Positions 1 to 4,968 of a stretch of DNA of 5,148 nucleotides are shown in pieces. Every line of letters starts with the position of its first letter. Positions within the stretch are counted from its first letter, which is position 1. Both the position numbers and the translations under genes were made by a program. Source of the stretch: an uncultured Erysipelotrichaceae bacterium (GTDB taxonomy: Bacteria; Bacillota_I; Bacilli_A; RF39; UBA660); the NCBI GenBank assembly GCA_902795755.1, contig CADBMO010000034.1:1-5148 (forward strand), in the 5' to 3' direction. The notes beneath the pieces were generated by a model. That model had not been told where the DNA came from, searched no databases, and worked only from the letters and a program-made list of their open reading frames with translations.

Positions 1-228
1 ATATTCTAATAACTTTTCAAATAATGGTTCTGTTTCAGATAAAGAAGAGATAACCTTTCTTAAATCTCCTACCGCAGGTATATCAAATTCTTCCCTTAGT
101 TTACCAGTGGATTTCCCATCATCACTTACTGATACAACAACAGATATGTCAACAGGGAACTCTTTTAATCCTCTAACCATATTAGAAGTACCAGTACCTC
201 CACCTAATATTACAACTTTTTTGCTCAT
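1..228 (-). CDS. yvcK: YvcK family gluconeogenesis factor / UDP-sugar-binding protein, N-terminal part
   Basis: Only the first 76 codons are in the window; the gene runs off the left edge. I translated it from the complement of 228-1. The start reads MSKKVVILGGGTGTSNM, a glycine-rich nucleotide-binding loop (G9-G13). It is followed by FPVDISVVVSVSDDG (residues 24-38) and a conserved VGDLRKV segment (53-59), which match the YvcK/CofD-like family start in order and spacing. B. subtilis YvcK has about 317 residues, so roughly a quarter is visible. In Bacillus, YvcK is a cytoplasmic protein needed for growth on gluconeogenic carbon sources. It affects cell shape and PBP1 placement and is reported to bind UDP-sugars. 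The family DDGGSSG is DDGKSTG here. The usual upstream neighbour rapZ is absent. The gene instead follows a metallo-hydrolase by 3 bases, with its Shine-Dalgarno sequence inside that gene's end. Family identity is firm; the physiological role is inferred. Confidence 0.93.
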   Translation of the reverse strand, partial: MSKKVVILGGGTGTSNMVRGLKEFPVDISVVVSVSDDGKSTGKLREEFDIPAVGDLRKVISSLSETEPLFEKLLEY

Positions 229-231
229 AAT

Positions 232-238
232 TCACCTC
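232..238 (-). promoter_or_regulatory. Ribosome binding site of yvcK, overlapping the upstream stop codon
   Basis: The minus strand reads GAGGTGA here, three bases before the ATG at 228. The last three bases, TGA, are the stop codon of the upstream metallo-hydrolase gene. This arrangement suggests translational coupling between the two genes and supports the ATG at 228 as the yvcK start. Confidence 0.8.
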
Positions 239-744
239 AAATAAACATTGTTTTCTTTTTCATATCCAAGCATGGTGCTATCACCATGACCTGGATATAT
301 AACTATATCATTATCATATTTTTTTATATTGTTAATACTCTTTAACATTTCACTTTCATTTCCACCCTTTAAGTCACATCTACCAATAGAATTCTTAAAT
401 AAAAAGTCACCTACAAACATTACCTTATCATCTTTAAAGTAATATGTAACAGAATCTTCTTTATGACCTGGAGTATCTATTATTTCATACTTAAATGGCT
501 TAATAATAGTCTTATTTTTGTAATCAATAACAGGACATTTATAAACATTTACGCACTCACTAAGTGCTCCTACATGATCAAAATGATGATGAGTTATTAA
601 AATGCCAAGAACTTGTTTATTACCTACTAAATTCTTTATTTTATCAAACTCATCTCCTGGATCTATTATTAAACACTTACCCTTTATGGATATTACGTAA
701 CAATTTTCTTCTAAGTATCCTACCTTTACTACCTTAATATTCAT
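232..744 (-). CDS. Compact metallo-beta-lactamase-fold hydrolase (glyoxalase II-like, YqgX/YcbL type)
   Basis: The 170-residue protein carries the complete metal-ligand set of the glyoxalase II-like branch. THHHFDH supplies H52, H54, D56 and H57; TPGH supplies H94; VGD supplies D113; YPGHG supplies H153. The segment SIGRCDLKGG (119-128), followed by SINNI, is also typical of the YqgX/YcbL group. These are cytoplasmic, usually Zn/Fe-dependent thioester hydrolases, some with S-lactoylglutathione hydrolase activity; the substrate here is unknown. Family members usually have about 205-215 residues. The missing length appears to lie mostly between the HxHxDH motif and the TPGH histidine, where only about 37 residues remain. 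The ATG at 744 shares its A with the TAA of the upstream gene (TAATG) and has AAGGAG five bases upstream, so the start is secure. It is the second gene of the operon leading into yvcK. Confidence 0.9.
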   Translation of the reverse strand: MNIKVVKVGYLEENCYVISIKGKCLIIDPGDEFDKIKNLVGNKQVLGILITHHHFDHVGALSECVNVYKCPVIDYKNKTIIKPFKYEIIDTPGHKEDSVTYYFKDDKVMFVGDFLFKNSIGRCDLKGGNESEMLKSINNIKKYDNDIVIYPGHGDSTMLGYEKENNVYLR

Positions 745-1190
745 TATAACTCCTTAATTAATGCTTCATATAATAAATCAACCAAATAATTACTAGGTTC
801 TAAGTTATACTTATTCATTAACCTATCAAAAACTTCATCATTAACATCTAAGTTTAAATATTTAAACACTGACTCTATTTTGTTATTAACGTTCAAATAG
901 TTTCTAGTATATGAATTATCAATTATTAAAAGCGGTAAATCTTCTATAAACTTTTTAAAATTATTCATAAGTGATTTTGTTGTTTTAACATATTTAAAAG
1001 ACTCATTATCATAATTAGTCATATTAAGTATATCTATGCTTTTTATTTTATCTTTATCTAATCTATAATCAAATCTATCTATTAATTTTATACCATCTAT
1101 CTTAAGCGCTGATAGCTGCGCTATATCACCACCAGATACTTTGGTAGGTATTATCTCAAGTATTATGTATTTTTCATTTTTTAAATCCAT
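744..1190 (-). CDS. Degenerate DEDD 3'-5' exonuclease-like (RNase H fold) protein, probably inactive
   Basis: This 148-residue soluble protein opens the operon that leads to yvcK. Its layout resembles the DnaQ/epsilon-type exonuclease fold. The strand YIILEIIPT (8-16) sits where active enzymes have a V-x-D-x-E-T-T motif. GGDIAQLSALKIDG (20-33) resembles the following 'I-x-x-I-G-A-v-k' strand. LLIIDNSYTRNYL (87-99) matches the 'v-x-H-N-x-x-F-D-x-x-F-L' motif, and a C-terminal helix ends in NYLVDLLYEAL (134-144). The catalytic acids are mostly lost: the Exo I Asp is E12, the Exo I Glu is I14, the Exo II Asp is T95, and the Exo III His appears to be S133, although D138 may remain. I infer a non-catalytic relative, perhaps a binding or scaffold protein. 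The ATG at 1190 has AGAAGGT five bases upstream, and the end overlaps the next gene (TAATG). The protein could also be an unrelated small alpha/beta protein; the family call rests on the motif pattern alone. Confidence 0.5.
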   Translation of the reverse strand: MDLKNEKYIILEIIPTKVSGGDIAQLSALKIDGIKLIDRFDYRLDKDKIKSIDILNMTNYDNESFKYVKTTKSLMNNFKKFIEDLPLLIIDNSYTRNYLNVNNKIESVFKYLNLDVNDEVFDRLMNKYNLEPSNYLVDLLYEALIKEL

Positions 1191-1217
1191 TTTGTACCTT
1201 CTTTCATACTAATTATA

Positions 1218-1246
1218 ATTGTATAATTTATTATAATTTTAGTCAA
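1218..1246 (-). promoter_or_regulatory. Sigma-A-type promoter for the exonuclease-like / hydrolase / yvcK operon
   Basis: On the minus strand there is TTGACT (1246-1241), a 17-base spacer and TACAAT (1223-1218). Each hexamer matches the housekeeping consensus at five of six positions, and the spacing is optimal. Transcription would start near 1211, giving a leader of about 20 bases before the ATG at 1190. The -10 element overlaps candidate -10 sequences of the divergent plus-strand gene. Confidence 0.75.
1222..1237 (+). promoter_or_regulatory. Candidate -10 elements for the divergent membrane-protein gene
   Basis: Two perfect TATAAT hexamers lie on the plus strand at 1222-1227 and 1232-1237, 35-45 bases before the start of the DUF6512-like gene. 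Neither has a recognisable -35 at 17 bases (TTCTTT and CTAATT respectively). The whole spacer is so AT-rich that such hexamers can occur by chance. Some promoter must lie here because the upstream gene points the other way, but which hexamer is used is undecided. Confidence 0.35.
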
Positions 1247-1266
1247 TTTAAAACCATATAATTTAT

Positions 1267-1272
1267 TGGAGG
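1267..1272 (+). promoter_or_regulatory. Ribosome binding site that sets the start of the DUF6512-like gene
   Basis: TGGAGG is followed by a five-base gap and the ATG at 1278. An in-frame TTG at 1266 could open the frame four codons earlier, but that TTG overlaps the Shine-Dalgarno sequence itself, so the ATG at 1278 is the better start. Confidence 0.85.
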
Positions 1273-1277
1273 TTATT

Positions 1278-1814
1278 ATGAATAAAATAAAAAAATTAAA
1301 AATATTTGCTGCGTTACTTGCCTTTGTGCTTTGCTTTCCACTACACTTTTTATATGATAAATTTCCATGTTTTATAACAAGTATTATAGCGCCGGTTAAT
1401 GAAAGCATAGCAGAACACATGAAATTATTATTTGGTTCAATAATAATATCTGGTATTATTCAAAAAATAATAGTTATTATAAAAAAACTAGATATCAAAA
1501 ACGTATGTATATCTAATTTTACTGCAGCAGTTTTGTCTATTCCCATATTTTTAATCATGTTTTTACCAGTATATAGTTTAATTGGTAAAAATCTACCTAT
1601 TACCATAGTTATTATGTTTATTGCAATAATAATTTCTGAAATAATATCTTATTACATTATGAAAAGAAGTGATTTAAAACTAGAAAATATAGCAATAGTA
1701 TTTGTACTTATTACATACATTGTATTTGGATTATTTACCTATTTTCCACCACATAACAAACTATTTATAGATCCACTTGATAATACATATGGTATTAAAA
1801 AATCGTTAGGATAA
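1278..1814 (+). CDS. DUF6512-like integral membrane protein
   Basis: A hydrophobic 178-residue protein with about five predicted membrane segments (near residues 7-26, 49-68, 81-102, 108-128 and 137-155). After the first segment comes LHFLYD (22-27) and then APVNESIAEHMKLLF (38-52). This closely follows the 'S-P-V-N-E-S-x-W-E-H-L-K-L-L-F' signature I associate with DUF6512 proteins of Firmicutes, with Ala in place of the usual Trp. The C-terminal FPPHNKLFIDPLDNTYGI (156-173) matches the family's second conserved stretch. The conserved Asn, Glu, His and Lys sit next to a membrane segment and may form a binding or catalytic site, but no function is known. This is the only plus-strand protein gene in the window. 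It diverges from the yvcK operon and converges on the DUF2238-like gene, overlapping it by nine bases. The family number is from memory; the motif match itself is good. Confidence 0.8.
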   Translation: MNKIKKLKIFAALLAFVLCFPLHFLYDKFPCFITSIIAPVNESIAEHMKLLFGSIIISGIIQKIIVIIKKLDIKNVCISNFTAAVLSIPIFLIMFLPVYSLIGKNLPITIVIMFIAIIISEIISYYIMKRSDLKLENIAIVFVLITYIVFGLFTYFPPHNKLFIDPLDNTYGIKKSLG

Positions 1815-1826
1815 ACTAACGATTTT
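1799..1826. terminator. Bidirectional hairpin terminator shared by two convergent genes
   Basis: An 11-base perfect inverted repeat (1799-1809 with 1816-1826) encloses a six-base loop. Its core is ATCGTTAG/CTAACGAT. On the minus strand the hairpin ends in a run of T (complement of 1802-1797); on the plus strand it ends in TTTTATTTATT. It therefore has the form of an intrinsic terminator in both directions, better on the minus strand. The TAA of the plus-strand gene (1812-1814) lies in the loop, and the TAA of the minus-strand gene (1808-1806) lies in one arm. Confidence 0.82.
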
Positions 1827-2396
1827 ATTTATTATTCCTTTACCTTTTTCGGTTAAGAATTCTATACTTGTAATTATAGATGCTAATAAACATATAAGCA
1901 TATCTTCCATGGTATCAAATACTCCAGTATCAATGTTATGCTGCATATTAGATCCCATGGTATTATCAATTAAAAATTCACATAACTCCCAAAGTGATGC
2001 TACCATCATAACAAATGATAATATAAATATTATGTTAAATAGTTTGTTTTTATTATTATACATCTTTAACCATTTAAGTATTATTAATGCTAAAACTGAT
2101 GTTAATACACCTGATATAAAATGTGCAAATAAATCATACCACCATACATAATTATAAAGGTATATAACACTACCTAAAAAGTCTACTAAAAACATAAAAA
2201 TTATATATATTAATTCAATAACGGGCGTTATTCTTATTTTAAAAATACCTCTTAATACCTTTGGTATCAATAATATTAGTATTATTGATAAATCTGCCAA
2301 TAACCTATCATTTTGACCAATATTAATATCCTTAATAAAAACACATATTGAAAGCAAACTAATTATAATTATTAATATATTATTAACTTTCTTCAT
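1806..2396 (-). CDS. DUF2238 / YjdF-like integral membrane protein
   Basis: A 196-residue protein with about six hydrophobic segments. Conserved polar motifs cluster in the second half. WWYDLFAHFISG (85-96) has Asp88 and His92, as in the family 'W-x-D-x-x-x-H-x-x-s-G'. LWELCEFLIDN (135-145) matches 'W-E-x-x-E-f-x-x-D'. NMQ (150-152) and DTMEDM (161-166) match 'N-M-Q' and 'D-T-M-x-D'. These are hallmarks of the DUF2238/YjdF family of predicted membrane proteins. The acidic and His residues at membrane edges suggest a metal or catalytic site, but the function is not established. It is the last gene of the galE unit. Its ATG at 2396 overlaps the upstream TAA (TAATG), with a weaker AAAGG about eight to nine bases away, so it probably depends on coupling. 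Its final codons form one arm of the shared terminator. The family call is good; the role is unknown. Confidence 0.82.
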   Translation of the reverse strand: MKKVNNILIIIISLLSICVFIKDINIGQNDRLLADLSIILILLIPKVLRGIFKIRITPVIELIYIIFMFLVDFLGSVIYLYNYVWWYDLFAHFISGVLTSVLALIILKWLKMYNNKNKLFNIIFILSFVMMVASLWELCEFLIDNTMGSNMQHNIDTGVFDTMEDMLICLLASIITSIEFLTEKGKGIINKIVSLS

Positions 2397-2755
2397 TACA
2401 TGAACCTTTCTTTAAAACTTTCAAGCCTTAATCCTATTTCTGAATCCTCATATTTTGAATTAGAAAGATTTAGTTTCTTCTTAAATATAACTACTATTGC
2501 ATTTTTAATATCTGGTAACCATTCAAGAAATGTCTTTTCCTTCTTTCTAATACCAAATGCTTCTTCTAATTTATCTGATGAAGTAACTTCAAATGGATTT
2601 TGATTTACAATTTTATCTTTTAACACATCAGCAATTACATCTAGATATTCTACGTAATTATCTTTGTTTATATCTAACTTAGTAATTGTATCAATGAATA
2701 ATTCATAATTATTTTGCTCTAGATATGCATTTAATATCCATTTTGTTTTATTCAT
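2396..2755 (-). CDS. Uncharacterised 119-residue soluble protein with an EF-hand/dockerin-like loop
   Basis: I do not recognise this protein as a whole. It has no signal peptide or membrane segment and is rich in charged residues and predicted helix. Residues 28-39 read DINKDNYVEYLD. This has the calcium-loop pattern of Asp or Asn at positions 1, 3 and 5, a hydrophobic residue at position 8 and an acid at position 12. It is flanked by helix-like sequence on both sides, and the terminal Asp is more like dockerin than calmodulin. The usual Gly at position 6 is Asn. Only one such loop is present. The C-terminal half has an amphipathic stretch LEWLPDIKNAIVVIF (77-91). The gene follows galE with one base between stop and start and has AGAAGGA eight bases upstream; its stop overlaps the ATG of the DUF2238-like gene. 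It is clearly translated as part of the operon. Calcium binding is a guess from one motif. Confidence 0.72.
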   Translation of the reverse strand: MNKTKWILNAYLEQNNYELFIDTITKLDINKDNYVEYLDVIADVLKDKIVNQNPFEVTSSDKLEEAFGIRKKEKTFLEWLPDIKNAIVVIFKKKLNLSNSKYEDSEIGLRLESFKERFM

Positions 2756-2756
2756 T

Positions 2757-3758
2757 TTATTTATCCTTCTTTATAAAATTATATGCATCTTTGCACATTT
2801 CTTCAATTTCTTTTTCAGCTTTCCAACCAAGTTTTTCATAAGCATATGTTGGATCAGCATAACATGCTGCAACGTCACCATCTCTTCTACCAACAATTTT
2901 ATAGTTTACCTTAACATCATTTACTTTCATAAATGTATTTACTAATTCAAGTACGCTATATCCATTTCCGGTACCTAAGTTATATGCGTCGCATCCTTTG
3001 TCTTTTAAAACTTTTTCTATTGCTTTTACGTGCCCTTTTGCAAGGTCTACAACGTGAATGTAATCTCTTACTCCAGTTCCATCTTTAGTATCATAATCAT
3101 CCCCAAAAATACTTAAACACTCTAATTCACCAGTTGCTACCTTTATAATGTATGGCATTAGGTTATTAGGTATTCCTTTTGGGTCTTCTCCAATTAAACC
3201 AGATTTATGTGCTCCAATTGGATTAAAGTATCTTAAAAGTGCAATACTCCAATCATTATCTGACGTATATAAATCTCTTAATATTCCTTCTATCATTAAC
3301 TTGGTAGAACCATAAGGGTTAGTGGTAGGTCCTAGGTCAAAGTCTTCTTTAATTGGTAAAGTCTTTGGACTACCATATACCGTTGCAGAAGAAGAAAATA
3401 CTATCTTTTTAACATTATGCTTTGTTGCAACCTCTATTAAAGAAAGTGTTGAATCAATATTATTACGATAATACATAATTGGTTTTTTTACACTTTCACC
3501 TACTGCTTTATATCCTGCAAAATGTATTATAGCTTTTATATCATTTTCATTAAATATTTTTTCAAGCGCATCTTTATCACATACGTCATTTTCATAAAAC
3601 TTTACTTTCTTTTTAGTAATATCTTCTATATAAGATACTACCTCTTTCTTTGAATTTGATAAATTATCAATAATAACTACGTTATAACCTGCGTTTAATA
3701 ATTCAACACAAGTATGTGACCCTATAAAACCTGTTCCACCTGTTACTAAAATATCCAT
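2757..3758 (-). CDS. galE: UDP-glucose 4-epimerase, probably also accepting N-acetylated UDP-sugars
   Basis: This 333-residue protein is a full-length GalE of the extended short-chain dehydrogenase family (E. coli GalE has 338). It interconverts UDP-glucose and UDP-galactose in the cytoplasm with tightly bound NAD. The NAD loop is TGGTGFIG (6-13), and D31-N32 follows the second strand. The catalytic set is Ser124 (SSSATVYG), Tyr149 and Lys153 (NPYGSTK). K84, N179, R231, R292 and D295 also fall at the same numbers as in E. coli, so the alignment is ungapped over most of the length. Position 299, Tyr in E. coli, is Cys here (VAACYA), as in human GALE Cys307; this predicts activity on UDP-GlcNAc/UDP-GalNAc too. 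An in-frame ATG at 3770 would overlap the upstream gene and lacks a good binding site. The ATG at 3758 has GGTGAT four bases upstream and gives the usual GalE N-terminus, so I chose it. It is the second gene of a four-gene unit. Confidence 0.97.
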   Translation of the reverse strand: MDILVTGGTGFIGSHTCVELLNAGYNVVIIDNLSNSKKEVVSYIEDITKKKVKFYENDVCDKDALEKIFNENDIKAIIHFAGYKAVGESVKKPIMYYRNNIDSTLSLIEVATKHNVKKIVFSSSATVYGSPKTLPIKEDFDLGPTTNPYGSTKLMIEGILRDLYTSDNDWSIALLRYFNPIGAHKSGLIGEDPKGIPNNLMPYIIKVATGELECLSIFGDDYDTKDGTGVRDYIHVVDLAKGHVKAIEKVLKDKGCDAYNLGTGNGYSVLELVNTFMKVNDVKVNYKIVGRRDGDVAACYADPTYAYEKLGWKAEKEIEEMCKDAYNFIKKDK

Positions 3759-3762
3759 TAAT

Positions 3763-3768
3763 ATCACC
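3763..3768 (-). promoter_or_regulatory. Ribosome binding site that sets the galE start
   Basis: The minus strand reads GGTGAT, four bases before the ATG at 3758. It contains the TGA stop of the upstream gene (3766-3764), so galE translation is probably coupled to it. The site lies downstream of the alternative ATG at 3770, which argues against that earlier start. Confidence 0.75.
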
Positions 3769-4258
3769 ATCCATTTCTTTTTACAAACGTAACGTTTTTA
3801 CCATCTATTTTTAAAACAAGTTTATTATTTTTTAAACTAATTATTTTTACCCTCTTTTTATTTATGTCTTTACCTCTTTTGCACGTAGAATATATTGTAT
3901 CTCCCTTTATTTCGTATTTAGATTTACTTTTACCTTCACCTATCCATGCATCATCTCCAAAGAAACAAAAATAATCTTCAATATCTTCTTCAGCATATGG
4001 AAATAGTATATAATGAACCTCATTTTTAGAAAAATACAAGTATCCACTTTCATATTGACAATCACTTATTTTATTATACCAATCATTCGGATATGTCTGT
4101 GTATGACATTCCATATCATCCACTACCCAAGTGCTATTCATTAGTTTATGAGCATAATTTGAATCATCATTATTAATTATTACCATAACAAATACATATA
4201 TTAATAATAAAAACCAAAGTATAAATATTATAGTAAGAATTGATTTTTTCTTTAACAT
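3764..4258 (-). CDS. Membrane-anchored exported protein with a lipocalin-like beta domain
   Basis: The 164-residue protein begins with a short basic stretch (MLKKK) and one long hydrophobic segment (about residues 7-28). There is no lipobox cysteine and no clear cleavage site, so it looks like a signal anchor leaving the rest outside the cell. The remainder reads like a small beta barrel. STWVVDD (42-48) gives the opening 'x-x-W' strand, YLYFSKNEVHYIL (73-85) a 'l-x-F-x-x-n-x-v' strand, and KYEIKGDTIY (114-123) a 'Y-x-i-x-g-d-x-i' strand. A closing VKIISLKNNKLVLKI stretch follows (137-151). This order is typical of lipocalin-like stress or envelope proteins of the 'W...Y.i.gn.i' type, but no specific family is recognised. 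Four cysteines (C51, C67, C98, C126) lie in the outer domain. The ATG at 4258 has AGAGGTG nearby. It is the first gene of the galE unit, and its TGA lies inside the galE ribosome binding site. Confidence 0.72.
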   Translation of the reverse strand: MLKKKSILTIIFILWFLLLIYVFVMVIINNDDSNYAHKLMNSTWVVDDMECHTQTYPNDWYNKISDCQYESGYLYFSKNEVHYILFPYAEEDIEDYFCFFGDDAWIGEGKSKSKYEIKGDTIYSTCKRGKDINKKRVKIISLKNNKLVLKIDGKNVTFVKRNGW

Positions 4259-4275
4259 TTTACACCTCTATTATA

Positions 4276-4284
4276 ATTATAACA
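4276..4284 (-). promoter_or_regulatory. Extended -10 promoter of the galE operon
   Basis: The minus strand reads TGTTATAAT, an exact TGnTATAAT extended -10 element. No convincing -35 is present, as expected for this promoter class. A second TATAAT lies directly downstream (4275-4270). Transcription would start near 4269, leaving a leader of about ten bases that contains little beyond the Shine-Dalgarno sequence. The promoter starts at the T-run of the preceding gene's terminator, so the two units are separated by almost no DNA. Confidence 0.65.
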
Positions 4285-4309
4285 AAAAAAGGTTTTTATT
4301 AAAACCTTT
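4284..4309 (-). terminator. Intrinsic terminator of the acetyltransferase gene
   Basis: On the minus strand AAAGGTTTT (4309-4301) pairs perfectly with AAAACCTTT (4296-4288) across a four-base loop. The T-run totals seven, counting the stem end. The TAA stop of the acetyltransferase (4310-4308) runs into the first arm. The stem is AT-rich and only moderately stable. Confidence 0.8.
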
Positions 4310-4874
4310 ATAATTTTATTTTAGATGTACGAGATAACCAATCTTCTTTTTCTAAAATCATTTTATATATATCACACTTACCTTTATAAGCGTCTTTATC
4401 AATACCATATGGCTTAAATCCTAATTTGTTTAATACCCTTCTAGCTTTTTCATTACCATCTACGTAATTACATATTATATTGTCGTACCCTATTTTAAAC
4501 AAAGTATCAAGAACTTCAACCGAGCTTTCAGTTGCATATCCCTTATTCCAATAATTAGGGTGTATATTAATTAATAATGTTACGGATTTATTATTAATAT
4601 CTTCATCAGTAGTTAATACGTTACCTATAGCATTATCATCTAAATATATTATCCAATCAAATATATGTGCCTTTTCACATTTTTTATAATAACTTTCTTT
4701 TCCCTTTTTAAAACATTTTTTTATTTTATCGTTATCTGATTTAACATATTCAAAAGTATTATCTACGTTTTGTAATTTACTAAAGTCATACTCATATACC
4801 TTTAGAAAATCTTCTTCGCATCCTTTCATAAGTTTTAAGCGTTTTGATTCAAGAATACTTGTTTCATAATTCAT
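4308..4874 (-). CDS. GNAT family N-acetyltransferase (RimJ/RimL-like)
   Basis: This 188-residue protein transfers an acetyl group from acetyl-CoA to an amine; the acceptor is unknown. The start ESKRLKLMKGCEEDF (9-23) is the classic N-terminal strand and helix of the RimJ/RimL group ('T-x-R-L-x-L-r'). A beta strand (VTLLINIHPNYW, 98-109) leads into the acetyl-CoA loop NKGYAT (110-115), the Q/R-x-x-G-x-A motif with Asn in first place. It is followed by the helix ESSVEVLDTLF (116-126). VDGNEKARRVLNKLGF (138-153) is the conserved 'N-x-x-S-x-r-v-x-e-k-l-G-F' block, with Ala for Ser. Family members modify ribosomal protein termini, antibiotics or small amines; the sequence does not decide among these. 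A GTG at 4883 could open the frame three codons earlier but lies inside the Shine-Dalgarno sequence, so I use the ATG at 4874. The gene stands alone between its own promoter and terminator. Confidence 0.9.
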   Translation of the reverse strand: MNYETSILESKRLKLMKGCEEDFLKVYEYDFSKLQNVDNTFEYVKSDNDKIKKCFKKGKESYYKKCEKAHIFDWIIYLDDNAIGNVLTTDEDINNKSVTLLINIHPNYWNKGYATESSVEVLDTLFKIGYDNIICNYVDGNEKARRVLNKLGFKPYGIDKDAYKGKCDIYKMILEKEDWLSRTSKIKL

Positions 4875-4879
4875 ATATA

Positions 4880-4885
4880 CCACCT
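4880..4885 (-). promoter_or_regulatory. Ribosome binding site that sets the acetyltransferase start
   Basis: The minus strand reads AGGTGG, five bases before the ATG at 4874. The in-frame GTG at 4883 is part of this site, so it is unlikely to be the start codon. Confidence 0.8.
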
Positions 4886-4897
4886 ACTTTACCTATC

Positions 4898-4913
4898 AAA
4901 GGTCATTACCTTT
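4898..4913 (-). promoter_or_regulatory. Small hairpin in the acetyltransferase mRNA leader
   Basis: AAAGGT and ACCTTT form a perfect six-base stem with a four-base loop, 12 bases upstream of the Shine-Dalgarno sequence in the roughly 49-base leader. It overlaps a nine-codon reading frame (MKKVMTFDR, starting at 4918) that lacks a ribosome binding site. A regulatory role is possible but unproven; in such AT-rich DNA a stem of this size may arise by chance. Confidence 0.3.
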
Positions 4914-4929
4914 TTCATATTAGTTATAT

Positions 4930-4958
4930 ATTATAATGTCAAAAATAATAATAATCAA
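4930..4958 (-). promoter_or_regulatory. Sigma-A-type promoter of the acetyltransferase gene
   Basis: The minus strand shows TTGATT (4958-4953), a 17-base spacer and a perfect TATAAT (4935-4930). Transcription would start near 4923. An overlapping TTGACA (4942-4937) with TATGAA 17 bases further on is a weaker alternative. A-tracts directly upstream on this strand (4974-4998) could serve as an UP element. Confidence 0.72.
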
Positions 4959-4968
4959 TAAATTTTAA

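Noticed and set aside
1181..1420. A minus-strand 79-codon open frame across the divergent spacer
   Set aside because: It lies mostly antisense to the DUF6512-like gene and overlaps both promoters. It has no matching ribosome binding site, and its product is not protein-like.
1909..2151. A plus-strand 80-codon open frame
   Set aside because: It is fully antisense to the DUF2238-like gene, whose motifs are convincing. It has no Shine-Dalgarno sequence and no recognisable domain.
2400..2603. A plus-strand 67-codon open frame
   Set aside because: It mirrors the 119-residue gene on the other strand, which has good start signals and fits the operon spacing.
3759..3770. Upstream ATG at 3770 as the galE start
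   Set aside because: It overlaps the preceding gene and adds four residues not typical of GalE. The good ribosome binding site lies downstream of it and serves the ATG at 3758.
4897..4918. Nine-codon leader peptide (MKKVMTFDR) with attenuator-type control of the acetyltransferase
   Set aside because: There is no ribosome binding site, no run of a regulatory amino acid and no competing terminator hairpin. The stem alone is small, so I list only the hairpin at low confidence.
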